A DNA stretch of 64,000 bases from Streptomyces noursei ATCC 11455 (lineage in GTDB: Bacteria; Actinomycetota; Actinomycetes; Streptomycetales; Streptomycetaceae): assembly GCF_001704275.1 (NCBI RefSeq), contig NZ_CP011533.1, positions 7,254,001 through 7,318,000 on the forward strand. Direction: 5' to 3'. The notes below the pieces were generated by a model. That model saw nothing but the letters and a program-made list of their open reading frames with translations, ran no database searches and was not told the DNA's origin. The position numbers and the translations under genes are program-made. Each line of letters begins with the position of its first letter. The stretch's first letter is position 1. Positions 50,998 to 59,864 of this stretch are shown in pieces.

Positions 50998-52149
50998 GTG
51001 TCCAGGCTGCAAGCCGAGCACCTGTACAAGGTGTTCGGCAGACGACCCGAGGACGCGGTCCGCAAACTCCAGGCCGGCGCCGGCCGGGGCGAGTTGCGGG
51101 CCGAAGGCACCACCGCCGCGGTGATCGACGCCTCCATCGAGGTGGACGAGGGCCAGATCTTCGTCGTCATGGGTCTGTCCGGATCCGGCAAGTCCACGCT
51201 GCTGCGCATGCTGAACGGGCTGCTGGAACCGACCTCGGGCACCGTCCGCTTCGACGGCCAGGACCTCACCTCGCTCAGCGACAAGGAGCTGCGCACCGTC
51301 CGGTCCCGGAAGATCTCCATGGTCTTCCAGCACTTCGCGCTCTTCCCGCACCGCAGCGTGCTGGAGAACGCCGCCTACGGTCTGGAGGTCCAGGGCGTGG
51401 CGCGTGCCGAGCGGGAGCGGCGCGCGACCCAGGCGCTGGAACTCGCCGGGCTCAAGGGCTGGGAGAAGTCCTGGCCGGACGAGCTCTCCGGCGGCATGCA
51501 GCAGCGGGTCGGCCTGGCCCGCGCGCTGGCCACCGACGCCGATCTGCTGCTGATGGACGAGTCGTTCAGCGCGCTCGACCCGCTGATCCGCCGCGACATG
51601 CAGGACCAGCTGCTGGAGCTCCAGAAGACGCTGAAGAAGACCATCGTCTTCATCACCCACGACCTCAACGAGGCGATGCGGCTCGGCGACCGGATCGCGG
51701 TCATGCGCGACGGCCGGATCGTCCAGACCGGCAGCGCCGAGGACATCCTCGTCCGGCCCGCCAACGACTATGTCGCCTCCTTCATCCAGGACGTGGACCG
51801 CAGTCGGGTGCTGACCGCCGGTGCGGTCATGGCGGAGGTCGGCACCGTCCTCGGCATGACCTGCCCGGACGGCACGAAGCTCGGCACCGCCGCCGAGTTC
51901 CGGGCCGCCGCGCCCGCCACCGTCGACACCGAGACCCCGCTCGTCGAGCTGTTCAGCGCCTGTTCGGCCAGCGGCGTACCGGTCGCGGTCACCGACGAGC
52001 GCGGCGAACTGGCCGGCGCGGTCACCGCCGAGCGGCTGCTCGCCGTCCTCGGCGAGCCGGGCCGACCGGCTCCCGCCGTGCCGACCCGGTCCGGGTCCGC
52101 CGCCACGACCGGGACCGCGACCGAGGGGACGGTGGCCGCCGATGCCTAG
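50998..52149 (+). CDS. Glycine betaine/proline-type ABC transporter ATPase (OpuAA/ProV)
   Basis: 383 residues. ABC domain with Walker A GLSGSGKST (about 59-67), signature LSGGMQQRVGLARAL, Walker B DLLLMDESFSALDPL and H-loop FITHDLNEA; a C-terminal CBS region (about 290-360) is typical of osmotically regulated OpuA/ProV. An N-terminal insertion before Walker A (KLQAGAGRGELRAEGTTAA) is longer than in ProV. GTG start with AGAGAGG upstream. Overlaps the permease by 8 bases (stop TAG, ATG inside), so translation is coupled. Energises uptake of compatible solutes. Confidence 0.92.
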   Translation: MSRLQAEHLYKVFGRRPEDAVRKLQAGAGRGELRAEGTTAAVIDASIEVDEGQIFVVMGLSGSGKSTLLRMLNGLLEPTSGTVRFDGQDLTSLSDKELRTVRSRKISMVFQHFALFPHRSVLENAAYGLEVQGVARAERERRATQALELAGLKGWEKSWPDELSGGMQQRVGLARALATDADLLLMDESFSALDPLIRRDMQDQLLELQKTLKKTIVFITHDLNEAMRLGDRIAVMRDGRIVQTGSAEDILVRPANDYVASFIQDVDRSRVLTAGAVMAEVGTVLGMTCPDGTKLGTAAEFRAAAPATVDTETPLVELFSACSASGVPVAVTDERGELAGAVTAERLLAVLGEPGRPAPAVPTRSGSAATTGTATEGTVAADA

Positions 52150-54742
52150 GATCCAGATAGGCAGTTGGGCCAACGACGCCGTCAACTGGCTGCGGGACAA
52201 CCTCGACTGGCTGTTCAACCTCATCACCACGGTCCTGAACGGCCTCTACAACGCCATCCACACCGTCCTCGCGGCCCCCGAACCGCTGATCCTCGCGGGC
52301 ATCCTGGCGGTGCTCGCCTGGTGGCTGCGCGGGCTGCCGGCCGCGGTGCTCACCTTCCTCGGCTTCGCGCTGATCGACTCCGTCCAGCAGTGGAACCCGA
52401 CCATCGAGTCGCTCTCGCTGGTGCTGGTGGCCTGTCTGATCACCATCGTGGTCGCGGTGCCGCTGGGCATCTGGGCGGCCCGCAGCAAGGTCGTCGGCGG
52501 GGTGTTGCGCCCCGTGCTGGACCTGATGCAGACCATGCCGGCGATGGTCTACCTCATCCCCGGCATCCTCTTCTTCGGCCTCGGTGTCGTCCCCGGCATC
52601 GTCGCCACCATCGTCTTCTCCATGCCGCCCGCGGTGCGGATGACCGAGCTGGGCATCCGGCAGGTGGACGAGGAACTGGTCGAGGCGGCCGAGGCGTTCG
52701 GCACCCACCCGCGGCGCACCCTCCTGCGGGTGCAGCTGCCGCTGGCGCTGCCCACGATCATGGCCGGAATCAACCAGGTCATCATGCTCGCGCTGTCCAT
52801 GGTCGTGATCGCCGGCATGGTCGGCGGCGGCGGCCTGGGCGCCTCCGTCTACAACGCCATCAGCTCGGTCAACGTGGCCCTGGGCGCCGAGGCCGGCCTC
52901 GCCGTGGTCATCCTCGCCATGTACCTGGACCGGATGACCGGCGCGCTCAACCAGCGGGTCTCGCCGCTCGGCCGGCGGGCGCTGGCCAAGGCGCAGGCGG
53001 CGCTGGGCGGATGGAAGTTCCTGCACTGGCGGCCGGCGACCTCGGTGGCCATGGTCGGCGTCGTCGTCCTGGCGCTGCTGGCCGGCGGGATGAGCTACCT
53101 GAACAAGGGCGGCGGCGCCGGGTCCGGCGGCAACGGCAAGCCGATCACCCTGGGCTACGTCAACTGGGACGAGGGCAAGGCCACCACCTACCTCTGGAAG
53201 GAGATCCTGGAGCAGCGCGGCTACAAGCCCAAGGTCCAGGCGCTGGAGGCCGGCCCGCTCTTCGCCGGGCAGGCCCGCGGCGACATCGACGTCCAGACCA
53301 ACGCCTGGCTGCCGGTCACCCACGCCGAGTACTGGAACAAGTACAAGGACAAGCTGGAGGACCTCGGCACCTGGTACGACAAGACCTCGCTGGAGATCGC
53401 GGTCCCGTCGTACGTCAAGGACGTCAGGACGCTCGACGACCTCAAGGGCAGGGCCGCCGAGTTCGGCGGCAGGATCACCGGCATCGAGCCGGGCGCCGGC
53501 GAGATGAAGATCCTCAAGGACAAGGTCCTCAAGGACTACGGCCTCGGCGGCGAGTACCAGGTGCAGGAGTCCAGCACCGCCTCCATGCTGAGCGAGCTGG
53601 ACCGCGCCATCCACACCAAGAAGCCGATCGCGGTCACCCTGTGGTCCCCGCACTGGGCGTACGACAAGTACCAGCTCACCAAGCTCAAGGACCCCAAGGG
53701 CTCCTTCGGCTCCGGCGACGGCCTGCACCTGATCGGCCGCAAGGGCTTCGGCAAGGACCTGCCCGAGGTCGCGAAGTGGATGAAGAACTTCCATCTCGAC
53801 GAGAAGCAGCTCACCAGCCTGGAGAACGACATCAAGTCGGCCGGTGAGGGCCATGAGCAGGACGGCGTCCGCACCTGGCTGAAGAAGAACCCGGGCCTGG
53901 TCGAGAAGATCGCCCCGTCCGCGCACGCCACCTACGCCAAGGGCGAGGACGCGGGCAAGGCCCCCCACATCGGCTACCCGGCGTGGGACGAGGGCATCGC
54001 CACCGCCTACCTGTGGAAGAACGTCCTGGAGAAGCGCGGCTACCACCCCGACCTGCGCAACCTCGACGTCGGACCGATGTGGACCGGCCTGTCCACCGGC
54101 CAGATCGACGTGGAGACCGACGGCTGGCTGCCGATCGCCCAGAAGCAGTACTGGGACAGGTACAAGGACGATCTGGTCGACGTCGGTGCCTGGTACGACA
54201 AGACCTCGTTGGAGATCGCGGTCCCGTCGTACGTCAAGGACGTCAAGACGATGGACGACCTGCGGAAGCACAAGGACGAGTTCCAGGGCAAGATCATCGG
54301 CATCGAGCCGGGCACCGGCGAGATGCAGCGCCTGAAGAGCACCGTGCTGCCCGCCTACGGCCTGACGGACTTCGAGGTCACCTCGGCCGGCACCAGCGCG
54401 ATGCTCGCGGAACTGGACCGGGCGTACCACAAGAAGGAGCCGATCGCGGTCGTCCTGTGGTCGCCGCACTGGGCGTACAGCAAGTACCAGCTCACCAAGC
54501 TCGCCGACCCCAAGGGCACCTGGGGCGCCAACAACCAGATCAAGACGCTCGCCAACAAGAGCTTCCCGGACAAGTTCCCGGAGTTCCACGGCTGGCTGAA
54601 GAACTGGAAGATGACGCCCGACGAGCTCGGCAGCCTGGAGCAGGACATCCAGGACGCCGGAAAGGGCAACGAGGACAAGGGCGTCGAGAAGTGGATCGAC
54701 GACCACCCGGGCATCGTGGACAAGATGGCACCGGTGAAGTAG
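52142..54742 (+). CDS. Betaine-type ABC permease fused to two substrate-binding domains
   Basis: 866 residues. Residues 1-330 form a ProW/OpuAB permease (RVQLPLALPTIMAGINQ is the coupling loop) ending in a transmembrane helix. Two OpuAC-like binding domains follow, about 333-600 and 605-866, each with a YVNWDEG/YPAWDEG opening, a Trp-rich pocket (AWLPVTHAEYW, GWLPIAQKQYW) and WSPHWAY. The ligand pocket aromatics suggest quaternary amines such as glycine betaine. Two tandem domains per chain give four per dimer. Coupled to the ATPase gene; terminator follows. Confidence 0.93.
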   Translation: MPRIQIGSWANDAVNWLRDNLDWLFNLITTVLNGLYNAIHTVLAAPEPLILAGILAVLAWWLRGLPAAVLTFLGFALIDSVQQWNPTIESLSLVLVACLITIVVAVPLGIWAARSKVVGGVLRPVLDLMQTMPAMVYLIPGILFFGLGVVPGIVATIVFSMPPAVRMTELGIRQVDEELVEAAEAFGTHPRRTLLRVQLPLALPTIMAGINQVIMLALSMVVIAGMVGGGGLGASVYNAISSVNVALGAEAGLAVVILAMYLDRMTGALNQRVSPLGRRALAKAQAALGGWKFLHWRPATSVAMVGVVVLALLAGGMSYLNKGGGAGSGGNGKPITLGYVNWDEGKATTYLWKEILEQRGYKPKVQALEAGPLFAGQARGDIDVQTNAWLPVTHAEYWNKYKDKLEDLGTWYDKTSLEIAVPSYVKDVRTLDDLKGRAAEFGGRITGIEPGAGEMKILKDKVLKDYGLGGEYQVQESSTASMLSELDRAIHTKKPIAVTLWSPHWAYDKYQLTKLKDPKGSFGSGDGLHLIGRKGFGKDLPEVAKWMKNFHLDEKQLTSLENDIKSAGEGHEQDGVRTWLKKNPGLVEKIAPSAHATYAKGEDAGKAPHIGYPAWDEGIATAYLWKNVLEKRGYHPDLRNLDVGPMWTGLSTGQIDVETDGWLPIAQKQYWDRYKDDLVDVGAWYDKTSLEIAVPSYVKDVKTMDDLRKHKDEFQGKIIGIEPGTGEMQRLKSTVLPAYGLTDFEVTSAGTSAMLAELDRAYHKKEPIAVVLWSPHWAYSKYQLTKLADPKGTWGANNQIKTLANKSFPDKFPEFHGWLKNWKMTPDELGSLEQDIQDAGKGNEDKGVEKWIDDHPGIVDKMAPVK

Positions 54743-54764
54743 CCCCGGACCACGGGCACATGGC

Positions 54765-54805
54765 GGCGCGCCCCGCCCCGGCAACGGCCGGTGGCGGGGC
54801 GCGCC
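54765..54805 (+). terminator. Terminator of the betaine-transporter operon
   Basis: A 13-bp outer stem (GGCGCGCCCCGCC / GGCGGGGCGCGCC) continues as CCGGC/GCCGG past one bulged T and closes with an AACG tetraloop, about 25 bases after the stop. Confidence 0.85.
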
Positions 54806-54949
54806 GTCGTTCCCGGACGCGGTGGCGGCGGCCCGCCACCTGACTGGGCGCGTCCGCCTGGCCCGGCGGGCCGGTCGGTGGTTCGCTCGCCCTGTGCCGG
54901 TGTCCGTCCTCGGCGGCCACAGTGGCCGCGGCCGGCCCGGGAGCCGACC

Positions 54950-55387
54950 GTGAACCCTGCCCGACCGACCGCCGCCGTGCTGCTCGGCCTCCTCGCGGTC
55001 ACCCTGGCCGCACCGGCGGCCCGGGCCACGGCCGAGCCCGATCCGGTGGTGGCCGGCGAGCGGGTCAGCATCAACGACGGTGGATGGTGCGGGCCGATCC
55101 GGCACGCCACCGCGGCCTCGGAGCTGTTCGGGGCGGTGGCGCTGCGGCCCGGCGTCCGGGGAATGGCCGCGGAGGTCCGGGTCGGCCAGGAGGTGGCGCC
55201 GGGTCGCTACCAGGTGACCATCGAGTGCGGGCGCGGCGGGGCCCGGCACGTCGACAGCGTGACGGTGACCGAGGGGCGGGCCGACTCCGTCGGCGCGGCG
55301 CAGGTGATCGGGGGGTTGGCGCTGTTGGCGGTGGCGGGTGGGGCGGCGTATCGGCTGCGGCGGAAGGGGGCCGCTGCGCTTGGTTGA
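54950..55387 (+). CDS. Secreted protein with C-terminal membrane anchor
   Basis: 145 residues. Cleavable-looking signal peptide (VLLGLLAVTLAAPAARA), a soluble part with two Cys (GGWCGPIRH, TIECGRGG; possible disulfide), then a C-terminal hydrophobic segment (VIGGLALLAVAGGAAYRL) and basic tail. There is no LPxTG, so it is probably simply anchored. GTG 54950 has CGGGAG upstream. No function recognised. Confidence 0.7.
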   Translation: MNPARPTAAVLLGLLAVTLAAPAARATAEPDPVVAGERVSINDGGWCGPIRHATAASELFGAVALRPGVRGMAAEVRVGQEVAPGRYQVTIECGRGGARHVDSVTVTEGRADSVGAAQVIGGLALLAVAGGAAYRLRRKGAAALG

Positions 55388-55463
55388 CCTCCCACGTTGT
55401 CGGGTTTCCCGCCGTGGGCCTGCGGCCGGCCGCCTCCCGCGTTGTCGGCTGTCCCGCCGTGGG
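55388..55463. repeat. 31-bp direct repeat in the intergenic region
   Basis: 55388-55418 and 55433-55463 are two 31-base copies (CCTCCC.CGTTGTCGG.T.T then CCCGCCGTGGG) differing at four or so positions, with a 45-base period. CCTGCGGC-type segments follow each. The stretch 55388-55581 holds no gene. Confidence 0.75.
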
Positions 55464-55581
55464 GGTTTGCCTTGTGCGCCTGCGGCGCGGGGTTGTTGGG
55501 CCCGTCACCTCCCGAAGTGGGTGGGAAAGACGGTGGGTGGGGGCTGGCGTGAGTGGTGTGGTGGGCGCGTACGGTGGGGGG

Positions 55582-56325
55582 ATGGGGCTGCGGGTGGTGT
55601 CGCTGGTGCCGTCGTTGACCGAGGCGGTGGCGGTGAGTGCGCCGGGGACGGTGGTCGGGGCGACCGACTGGTGCAGTCATCCGGTGGGGCTGGACGTCGT
55701 GCGGATCGGTGGGACCAAGAACCCCGATACCGAACGGATCGCCCGTCTGGCGCCGGATCTGGTGCTCGCCAATGAGGAGGAGAACCGTCCGCAGGACCTC
55801 GACGCGCTGCGGGCCGCGGGGCTGACCGTCATGGTCACCGAGGTCCGCACCCTGGAGCAGGCGTTCCGGGAGCTGGCGCGGGTGCTGGTGGAGGGCTGCG
55901 GGCTGGCTCGGCCCGGGTGGTTGGACGCCGCCGAGGAGGCATGGCGGGCGCTGCCGAGCGGGCCGCCGGAGCGGGCCGCGGTGGTGCCGATCTGGCGGCG
56001 GCCCTGGATGGTGTTGGGGCGGGACACCTTCGCCGGGGACGTGCTGGCCCGGCTCGGGGTGCGCAACGTCCACGCCGGGCACGCCGAGCGGTATCCGCGG
56101 ATCCCGCTGGAGGACCTCCGTTCCACGTCGGCGGACCTGGTCGTGCTGCCCGACGAGCCCTACCGCTTCACCGCACAGGACGGGCCCGAGGCGTTCCCCG
56201 GGCTGCCCGCCGCACTGCTCAGCGGGCGCCATCTGACCTGGTACGGGCCCTCGTTGGTGGAGGCGCCGAAGGTGCTGGCGGCGGCCCTGGACGGGCCGGC
56301 GCTGCTCCGCGGCACCGGCCCCTGA
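55582..56325 (+). CDS. Helical-backbone metal receptor (BtuF-like, cytosolic)
   Basis: 247 residues, fold of cobalamin/ferric-siderophore binding proteins: VVSLVPSLTEAVAV, GATDWCSHP, IGGTKNPDTERIARLAPDLV and RNVHAGHAERYPRI are characteristic. It lacks a signal peptide or lipobox, so unlike BtuF it should be cytoplasmic. Such proteins are often annotated cobalamin-binding; ligand here is unproven. ATG at 55582 follows GGTGGGGG. Ends 4 bases from the convergent TDT-transporter gene without a terminator between. Confidence 0.75.
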   Translation: MGLRVVSLVPSLTEAVAVSAPGTVVGATDWCSHPVGLDVVRIGGTKNPDTERIARLAPDLVLANEEENRPQDLDALRAAGLTVMVTEVRTLEQAFRELARVLVEGCGLARPGWLDAAEEAWRALPSGPPERAAVVPIWRRPWMVLGRDTFAGDVLARLGVRNVHAGHAERYPRIPLEDLRSTSADLVVLPDEPYRFTAQDGPEAFPGLPAALLSGRHLTWYGPSLVEAPKVLAAALDGPALLRGTGP

Positions 56326-56329
56326 GCCG

Positions 56330-57484
56330 TCAGGCCGCCGTCCGGCGGGGCGCCGCGGCGGGCGGCGGGGCCAGCAGGGTGCCGCGCAGCAGGCCGTGGG
56401 CGGTGCGCGTGCCGGCCACCACGACCGCGATGACCAGGAGCGCGAACAGCGCCGTCGCGAGCCAGCCGAAGGCCGTCAGCCCGGTGTGCCGGGCCAGGCC
56501 GGCGGCGCCGGTGACACAGGTGCCGAGGGGGAAGGTGAAGCCCCACCAGGTCATCGCGAAGCCCATGCCGTGGCGGACCGCGCGCACCACCAGCGCCGTC
56601 GCCAGCACCAGCCACAGCAGCGCGAAGCCCAGCACCGGCACCCCGTAGAGCACCGCGAAGGCGCTCATGGCGTGCGCGTACGAGGGGACGACGACGCCGG
56701 GGGCGGCGTCGGCGAGGTTGTTGACGGCGGTGGTGGACTGGCCCAGCGGACCGAGGACGAGGAAGAGGGTGGGGGTGAGGGCGAGCGGCAGCGGCCCGTG
56801 GTGGATCAGCCGGCTGAGCACCAGCGGCAGCACCAGCACGGTCATCAGCAGCGACATACCGAAGAGCGCGTAGCACCCCAGCAGCAGCGTCTCGCGCGGC
56901 TGGCCGGGCGGCAGGTGCGGCACCAGTGCGGGGCCCAGCGCGGCCGAGACCATCGGGGCGACCAGCGGCAGCAGCCACACCGGTGAGGCGCTGCCCTCGG
57001 TGATCCGGTGCCGGACCACCATCAGGTACGGGATGCCCGCGGCGGCGGCCAGGCCGACCAGGGTTCCGACGGACCACAGCACCGCGTCGGCGGCGACCGC
57101 GGCGGGCTCGCCGAGCACGTCCTTGCCGACCGCCAGGGTGCCGCCGCCGACCGCGAGCAGCGCCATGGACAGGCACCCGTAGAACGGGGCGACGGTCGGG
57201 TCGAGCAGGTGGCGGCGGGCCTGGTCGCGGTGGCGGATCCAGTGGACGGTGCGGGCGGCCAACAGGGTGAGCAGCATCAGCGCCGACAGCGCCCAGACCA
57301 CCCGGTAGGCCGTGCGGAGGCCGGGGGCGGCGAGCGGCAGCGTCGCGCCGGCGTTGGCGACGATCGCGGTGCCCATGACGGCGGCGTACCAGTTCGGGCC
57401 GAGGTGACGGACCGAGGGGCCGGTGCCGGGGGAGCCGCCGCTGGTGGCGGGGTTCCGGGACGGGGTGGGGGCGAGCGTTGGCAT
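56330..57484 (-). CDS. TDT-family (TehA/SLAC1-like) transporter
   Basis: 384 residues with ten hydrophobic helices. GPNWYAAVMGTAIVANAG at the start, an AFGMSLL-like pore segment (ALFGMSLLMTVLV), and MTWWGFTFPLGTCVTGAAGL are TDT signatures; members carry tellurite, sulfite, C4-dicarboxylates or anions. ATG 57484 (GGAG upstream). Divergent from a LysR regulator across 70 bases, which probably controls it. Substrate not determinable here. Confidence 0.85.
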   Translation of the reverse strand: MPTLAPTPSRNPATSGGSPGTGPSVRHLGPNWYAAVMGTAIVANAGATLPLAAPGLRTAYRVVWALSALMLLTLLAARTVHWIRHRDQARRHLLDPTVAPFYGCLSMALLAVGGGTLAVGKDVLGEPAAVAADAVLWSVGTLVGLAAAAGIPYLMVVRHRITEGSASPVWLLPLVAPMVSAALGPALVPHLPPGQPRETLLLGCYALFGMSLLMTVLVLPLVLSRLIHHGPLPLALTPTLFLVLGPLGQSTTAVNNLADAAPGVVVPSYAHAMSAFAVLYGVPVLGFALLWLVLATALVVRAVRHGMGFAMTWWGFTFPLGTCVTGAAGLARHTGLTAFGWLATALFALLVIAVVVAGTRTAHGLLRGTLLAPPPAAAPRRTAA

Positions 57485-57554
57485 GTCTCCAGGTTCGGCG
57501 GAGCGCGGCGTGCCCACCAGAGATCTTGTTTCTATGAGGGCATAAGCTGGGGTT

Positions 57555-58508
57555 ATGAGTGGGGAGAGCAAGGGGCGGCCGGTCGAGCCGCCGGACGCCG
57601 GGGTGCCGCTGCACCACCGGGTGCCCGACCTCGGGGCGCTGGAGCTGCTGCTCGCCGTCGCCCGGCTCGGCAGTCTGGGCCGGGCCGCCCGCACACTGGG
57701 CATCACCCAGCCGGCCGCCAGCAGCCGGATCCGGTCCATGGAGCGGCAGTTGGGGGTGGCGCTGGTCGAGCGGTCGCCGCGCGGCTCCCGGCTCACCGAC
57801 GCCGGGGTGCTGGTCACCGACTGGGCGCGCCGGGTGGTGGAGGCCGCCGAGGCGTTCGACGCCGGCACCCAGGCGCTGCGCGGGCGGCGCGACTCCCGGC
57901 TGCGGGTCGCGGCCAGCATGACGATCGCCGAGTACCTGCTGCCCGGCTGGCTGATCGCGCTGCGCGCCCAGCGCCCGGGGACGGCCGTGTCGCTGCTGGC
58001 CGGGAACTCCCGGGTGGTCGCCGAGCGGCTGCTGGCGGGCGAGGCGGACCTCGGCTTCGTGGAGGGGTTGGAGGTCCCGGCGGGGCTGGACGGCGCGGTG
58101 ATCGGCCACGACCGGCTGATCGTGGTGGCCGCGCCGTCCCACCCCTGGGCCCGGCGGCGCACCGAACTGACCGCCGTCGAGCTGGCCGCCACACCGCTGA
58201 TCCTGCGCGAGCGCGGCTCGGGCACCCGCCAGGTGCTGGACGCGGCACTGGCCGAGGCGGGCGGGCTGGCCGAGCCGCTGCTGGAGCTGGCCTCGACCAC
58301 CGCGGTGAAGTCGGCGGTGGTCAGCGAGGCGGCCCCGTCCGTGGTGAGCGAGCTGGCGGTCCGCGAGGAGCTGACCGCCGGCCGGCTGGTGCAGGTCCCG
58401 GTGCGCGCGCTGCGGCTGGGCCGGGAGCTGCGCGCGGTGTGGCCGGCCGGCCAGCGCCCGGTGGGACCGGCCCGCGATCTGCTGGGGCTGACCCGGCGCG
58501 CGCCCTGA
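57555..58508 (+). CDS. LysR-family transcriptional regulator
   Basis: 317 residues. HTH at about 25-85 (LGALELLLAVARLGSLGRAA, ITQPAASSRIRSMERQLG), LysR substrate domain with GEADLGFVEG and LRERGSGTRQVLDAAL. A 20-residue N-terminal extension precedes the HTH. Divergently transcribed from the TDT transporter; the 70-base gap has the LysR-type shape and contains AT-rich sequence (CTTGTTTCTATGAGGGCAT) suitable for its binding. Sulfite/sulfur-related CysB-like regulators look similar, but ligand is unknown. Confidence 0.88.
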   Translation: MSGESKGRPVEPPDAGVPLHHRVPDLGALELLLAVARLGSLGRAARTLGITQPAASSRIRSMERQLGVALVERSPRGSRLTDAGVLVTDWARRVVEAAEAFDAGTQALRGRRDSRLRVAASMTIAEYLLPGWLIALRAQRPGTAVSLLAGNSRVVAERLLAGEADLGFVEGLEVPAGLDGAVIGHDRLIVVAAPSHPWARRRTELTAVELAATPLILRERGSGTRQVLDAALAEAGGLAEPLLELASTTAVKSAVVSEAAPSVVSELAVREELTAGRLVQVPVRALRLGRELRAVWPAGQRPVGPARDLLGLTRRAP

Positions 58509-58532
58509 CCCGGCCGGGGCCGGCCGCGGCCG

Positions 58533-59861
58533 TCAGCCCGCCCCGGCCGGTGCGGTCCGGCCGCCCGCGTCCAGCCGGCCGAAGAGCGCCGACAGCAGCG
58601 CGGCGGTGAGCGCGGCGGCCGGCACGCCGCTGCCGAAGAGGGTGTGCGCCCAGTCGGGCAGCGGCGCGTACAGCCGCGGGGCCAGGACGGGGAGCAGGCC
58701 GGCCAGCAGGGCCAGGGCGACGACGGTGGAGGCGGCGCGGTCGGTGAGGTCGGTGCGGCGCAGCATGTCGATGCCCATGGCGGCGATCACCGCGTAGATC
58801 ACCAGGGCGGCGCCGCCGACGACCGGCACCGGCAGCGCCGCCAGCAGCCGGGTGACCGGCGCCAGCAGCCCGCAGACGACCAGCAGTGCCCCGGCCGCCG
58901 CGGTCACGAACCGGCTGCGCACGCCGGTGAGTCGGACGATGCCGATGTTCTCCGCACTGGTCACCATCGTCGTGCCGCCGAGCAGCCCGGCGGCGAGCGA
59001 GGCCACCGCGTCCGCGCGGGCGGTGCGCGGCACGTCGCGGGCCGGCTCCGGGGTCCGGCCCACCGCCTCGCTGTTGAGCACCGTCTGACCGGTCGCCTCG
59101 GCGAGCGAGGCGAGCGCGAAGACCAGCAGCGGGAGCGCGGCGAGCAGATCGAAGTGCGGCGCGCCGTACGGGAGGAGGCGGGGGAGGGCCAGCACCGCGT
59201 CTCCCGGGACCGCGCGGAACGGGACGCCGGTCAGGGCCGCGACGGCGGTGCCCACCGCCATGCCCAGCAGCACCGACAGCTGTCGCAGTACGCCGCGCAG
59301 CAGCAGGAGGCCGAGTGCGGTGGCGGCGACGGTGACCAGCGCCGGACCGCTGCCGACGGCCGCCATCGGGGCCGCCGTTGCGACCATGTTGACGCCGATG
59401 ACCAGCACCGTGGTGCCCATCACCAGCGGCGGGAAGAACCGCACGATCCGCCCGTACAGCGGCAGCGCGGCCAGCAGCAGCGCGGCCGCGAGCAGCACCG
59501 CGCCGGAGGCGGTGGCCGGGCCGTGCTCCCGGGCGATCTGGAGGAAGAGGGCCGCCGCCGCGCCGCCGGGCAGCATCATGAACGGCAGCCGGGCGCCGAT
59601 CCCCAGCACCCCGAAGGACTGCAGCAGTGCCCCGACGCCGCACAGCACGAGGGTCGCGCTGAGCAGGGCGGCGGTGCGGTCGGGCGGCAGGCGCAACCCG
59701 CCGGCCAGCAGGAAGACGGTGGAGACCGGCGCGGCGAGCATCGCCAGGACGTGCTGGGCGGCGAGCGGCACCAGCCGGGACGGGGGTACCTCCCTGCTCT
59801 TCGAGAGCTTGGGGGAGGCATCCGTGCGTCCTCCGGTGCCGCGACGGCGTGCGGCGGCCAT
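58533..59861 (-). CDS. NCS2-family nucleobase permease
   Basis: 442 residues, about 12 transmembrane helices. LAAQHVLAMLAAPV is the first NCS2 signature and SLAEATGQTVLNSEAVGRTP, GLLGGTTMVTSAENIGIVRLTGVRSR the central ones; family members take up uracil, xanthine or urate by proton symport. The N-terminal cytoplasmic tail contains DASPKLSKSREVPPS, encoded by a recurrent Streptomyces-type inverted repeat. It starts 3 bases after the ASST-like gene stop, so the two form an operon. Confidence 0.88.
   Translation of the reverse strand: MAAARRRGTGGRTDASPKLSKSREVPPSRLVPLAAQHVLAMLAAPVSTVFLLAGGLRLPPDRTAALLSATLVLCGVGALLQSFGVLGIGARLPFMMLPGGAAAALFLQIAREHGPATASGAVLLAAALLLAALPLYGRIVRFFPPLVMGTTVLVIGVNMVATAAPMAAVGSGPALVTVAATALGLLLLRGVLRQLSVLLGMAVGTAVAALTGVPFRAVPGDAVLALPRLLPYGAPHFDLLAALPLLVFALASLAEATGQTVLNSEAVGRTPEPARDVPRTARADAVASLAAGLLGGTTMVTSAENIGIVRLTGVRSRFVTAAAGALLVVCGLLAPVTRLLAALPVPVVGGAALVIYAVIAAMGIDMLRRTDLTDRAASTVVALALLAGLLPVLAPRLYAPLPDWAHTLFGSGVPAAALTAALLSALFGRLDAGGRTAPAGAG
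59783..59823. repeat. Inverted repeat element inside the NCS2 gene
   Basis: CCTCCC ... GGGAGG and, within it, GCTCT-TCG-AGAGC form a hairpin. This sequence type (CCTCCC-GCTCT..AGAGC-TTGGGGGAGGC) recurs across Streptomyces genomes as a short interspersed element. Here it lies in frame in the coding sequence, adding about 12 residues to the tail before the first helix. Confidence 0.6.
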
Positions 59862-59864
59862 CGC

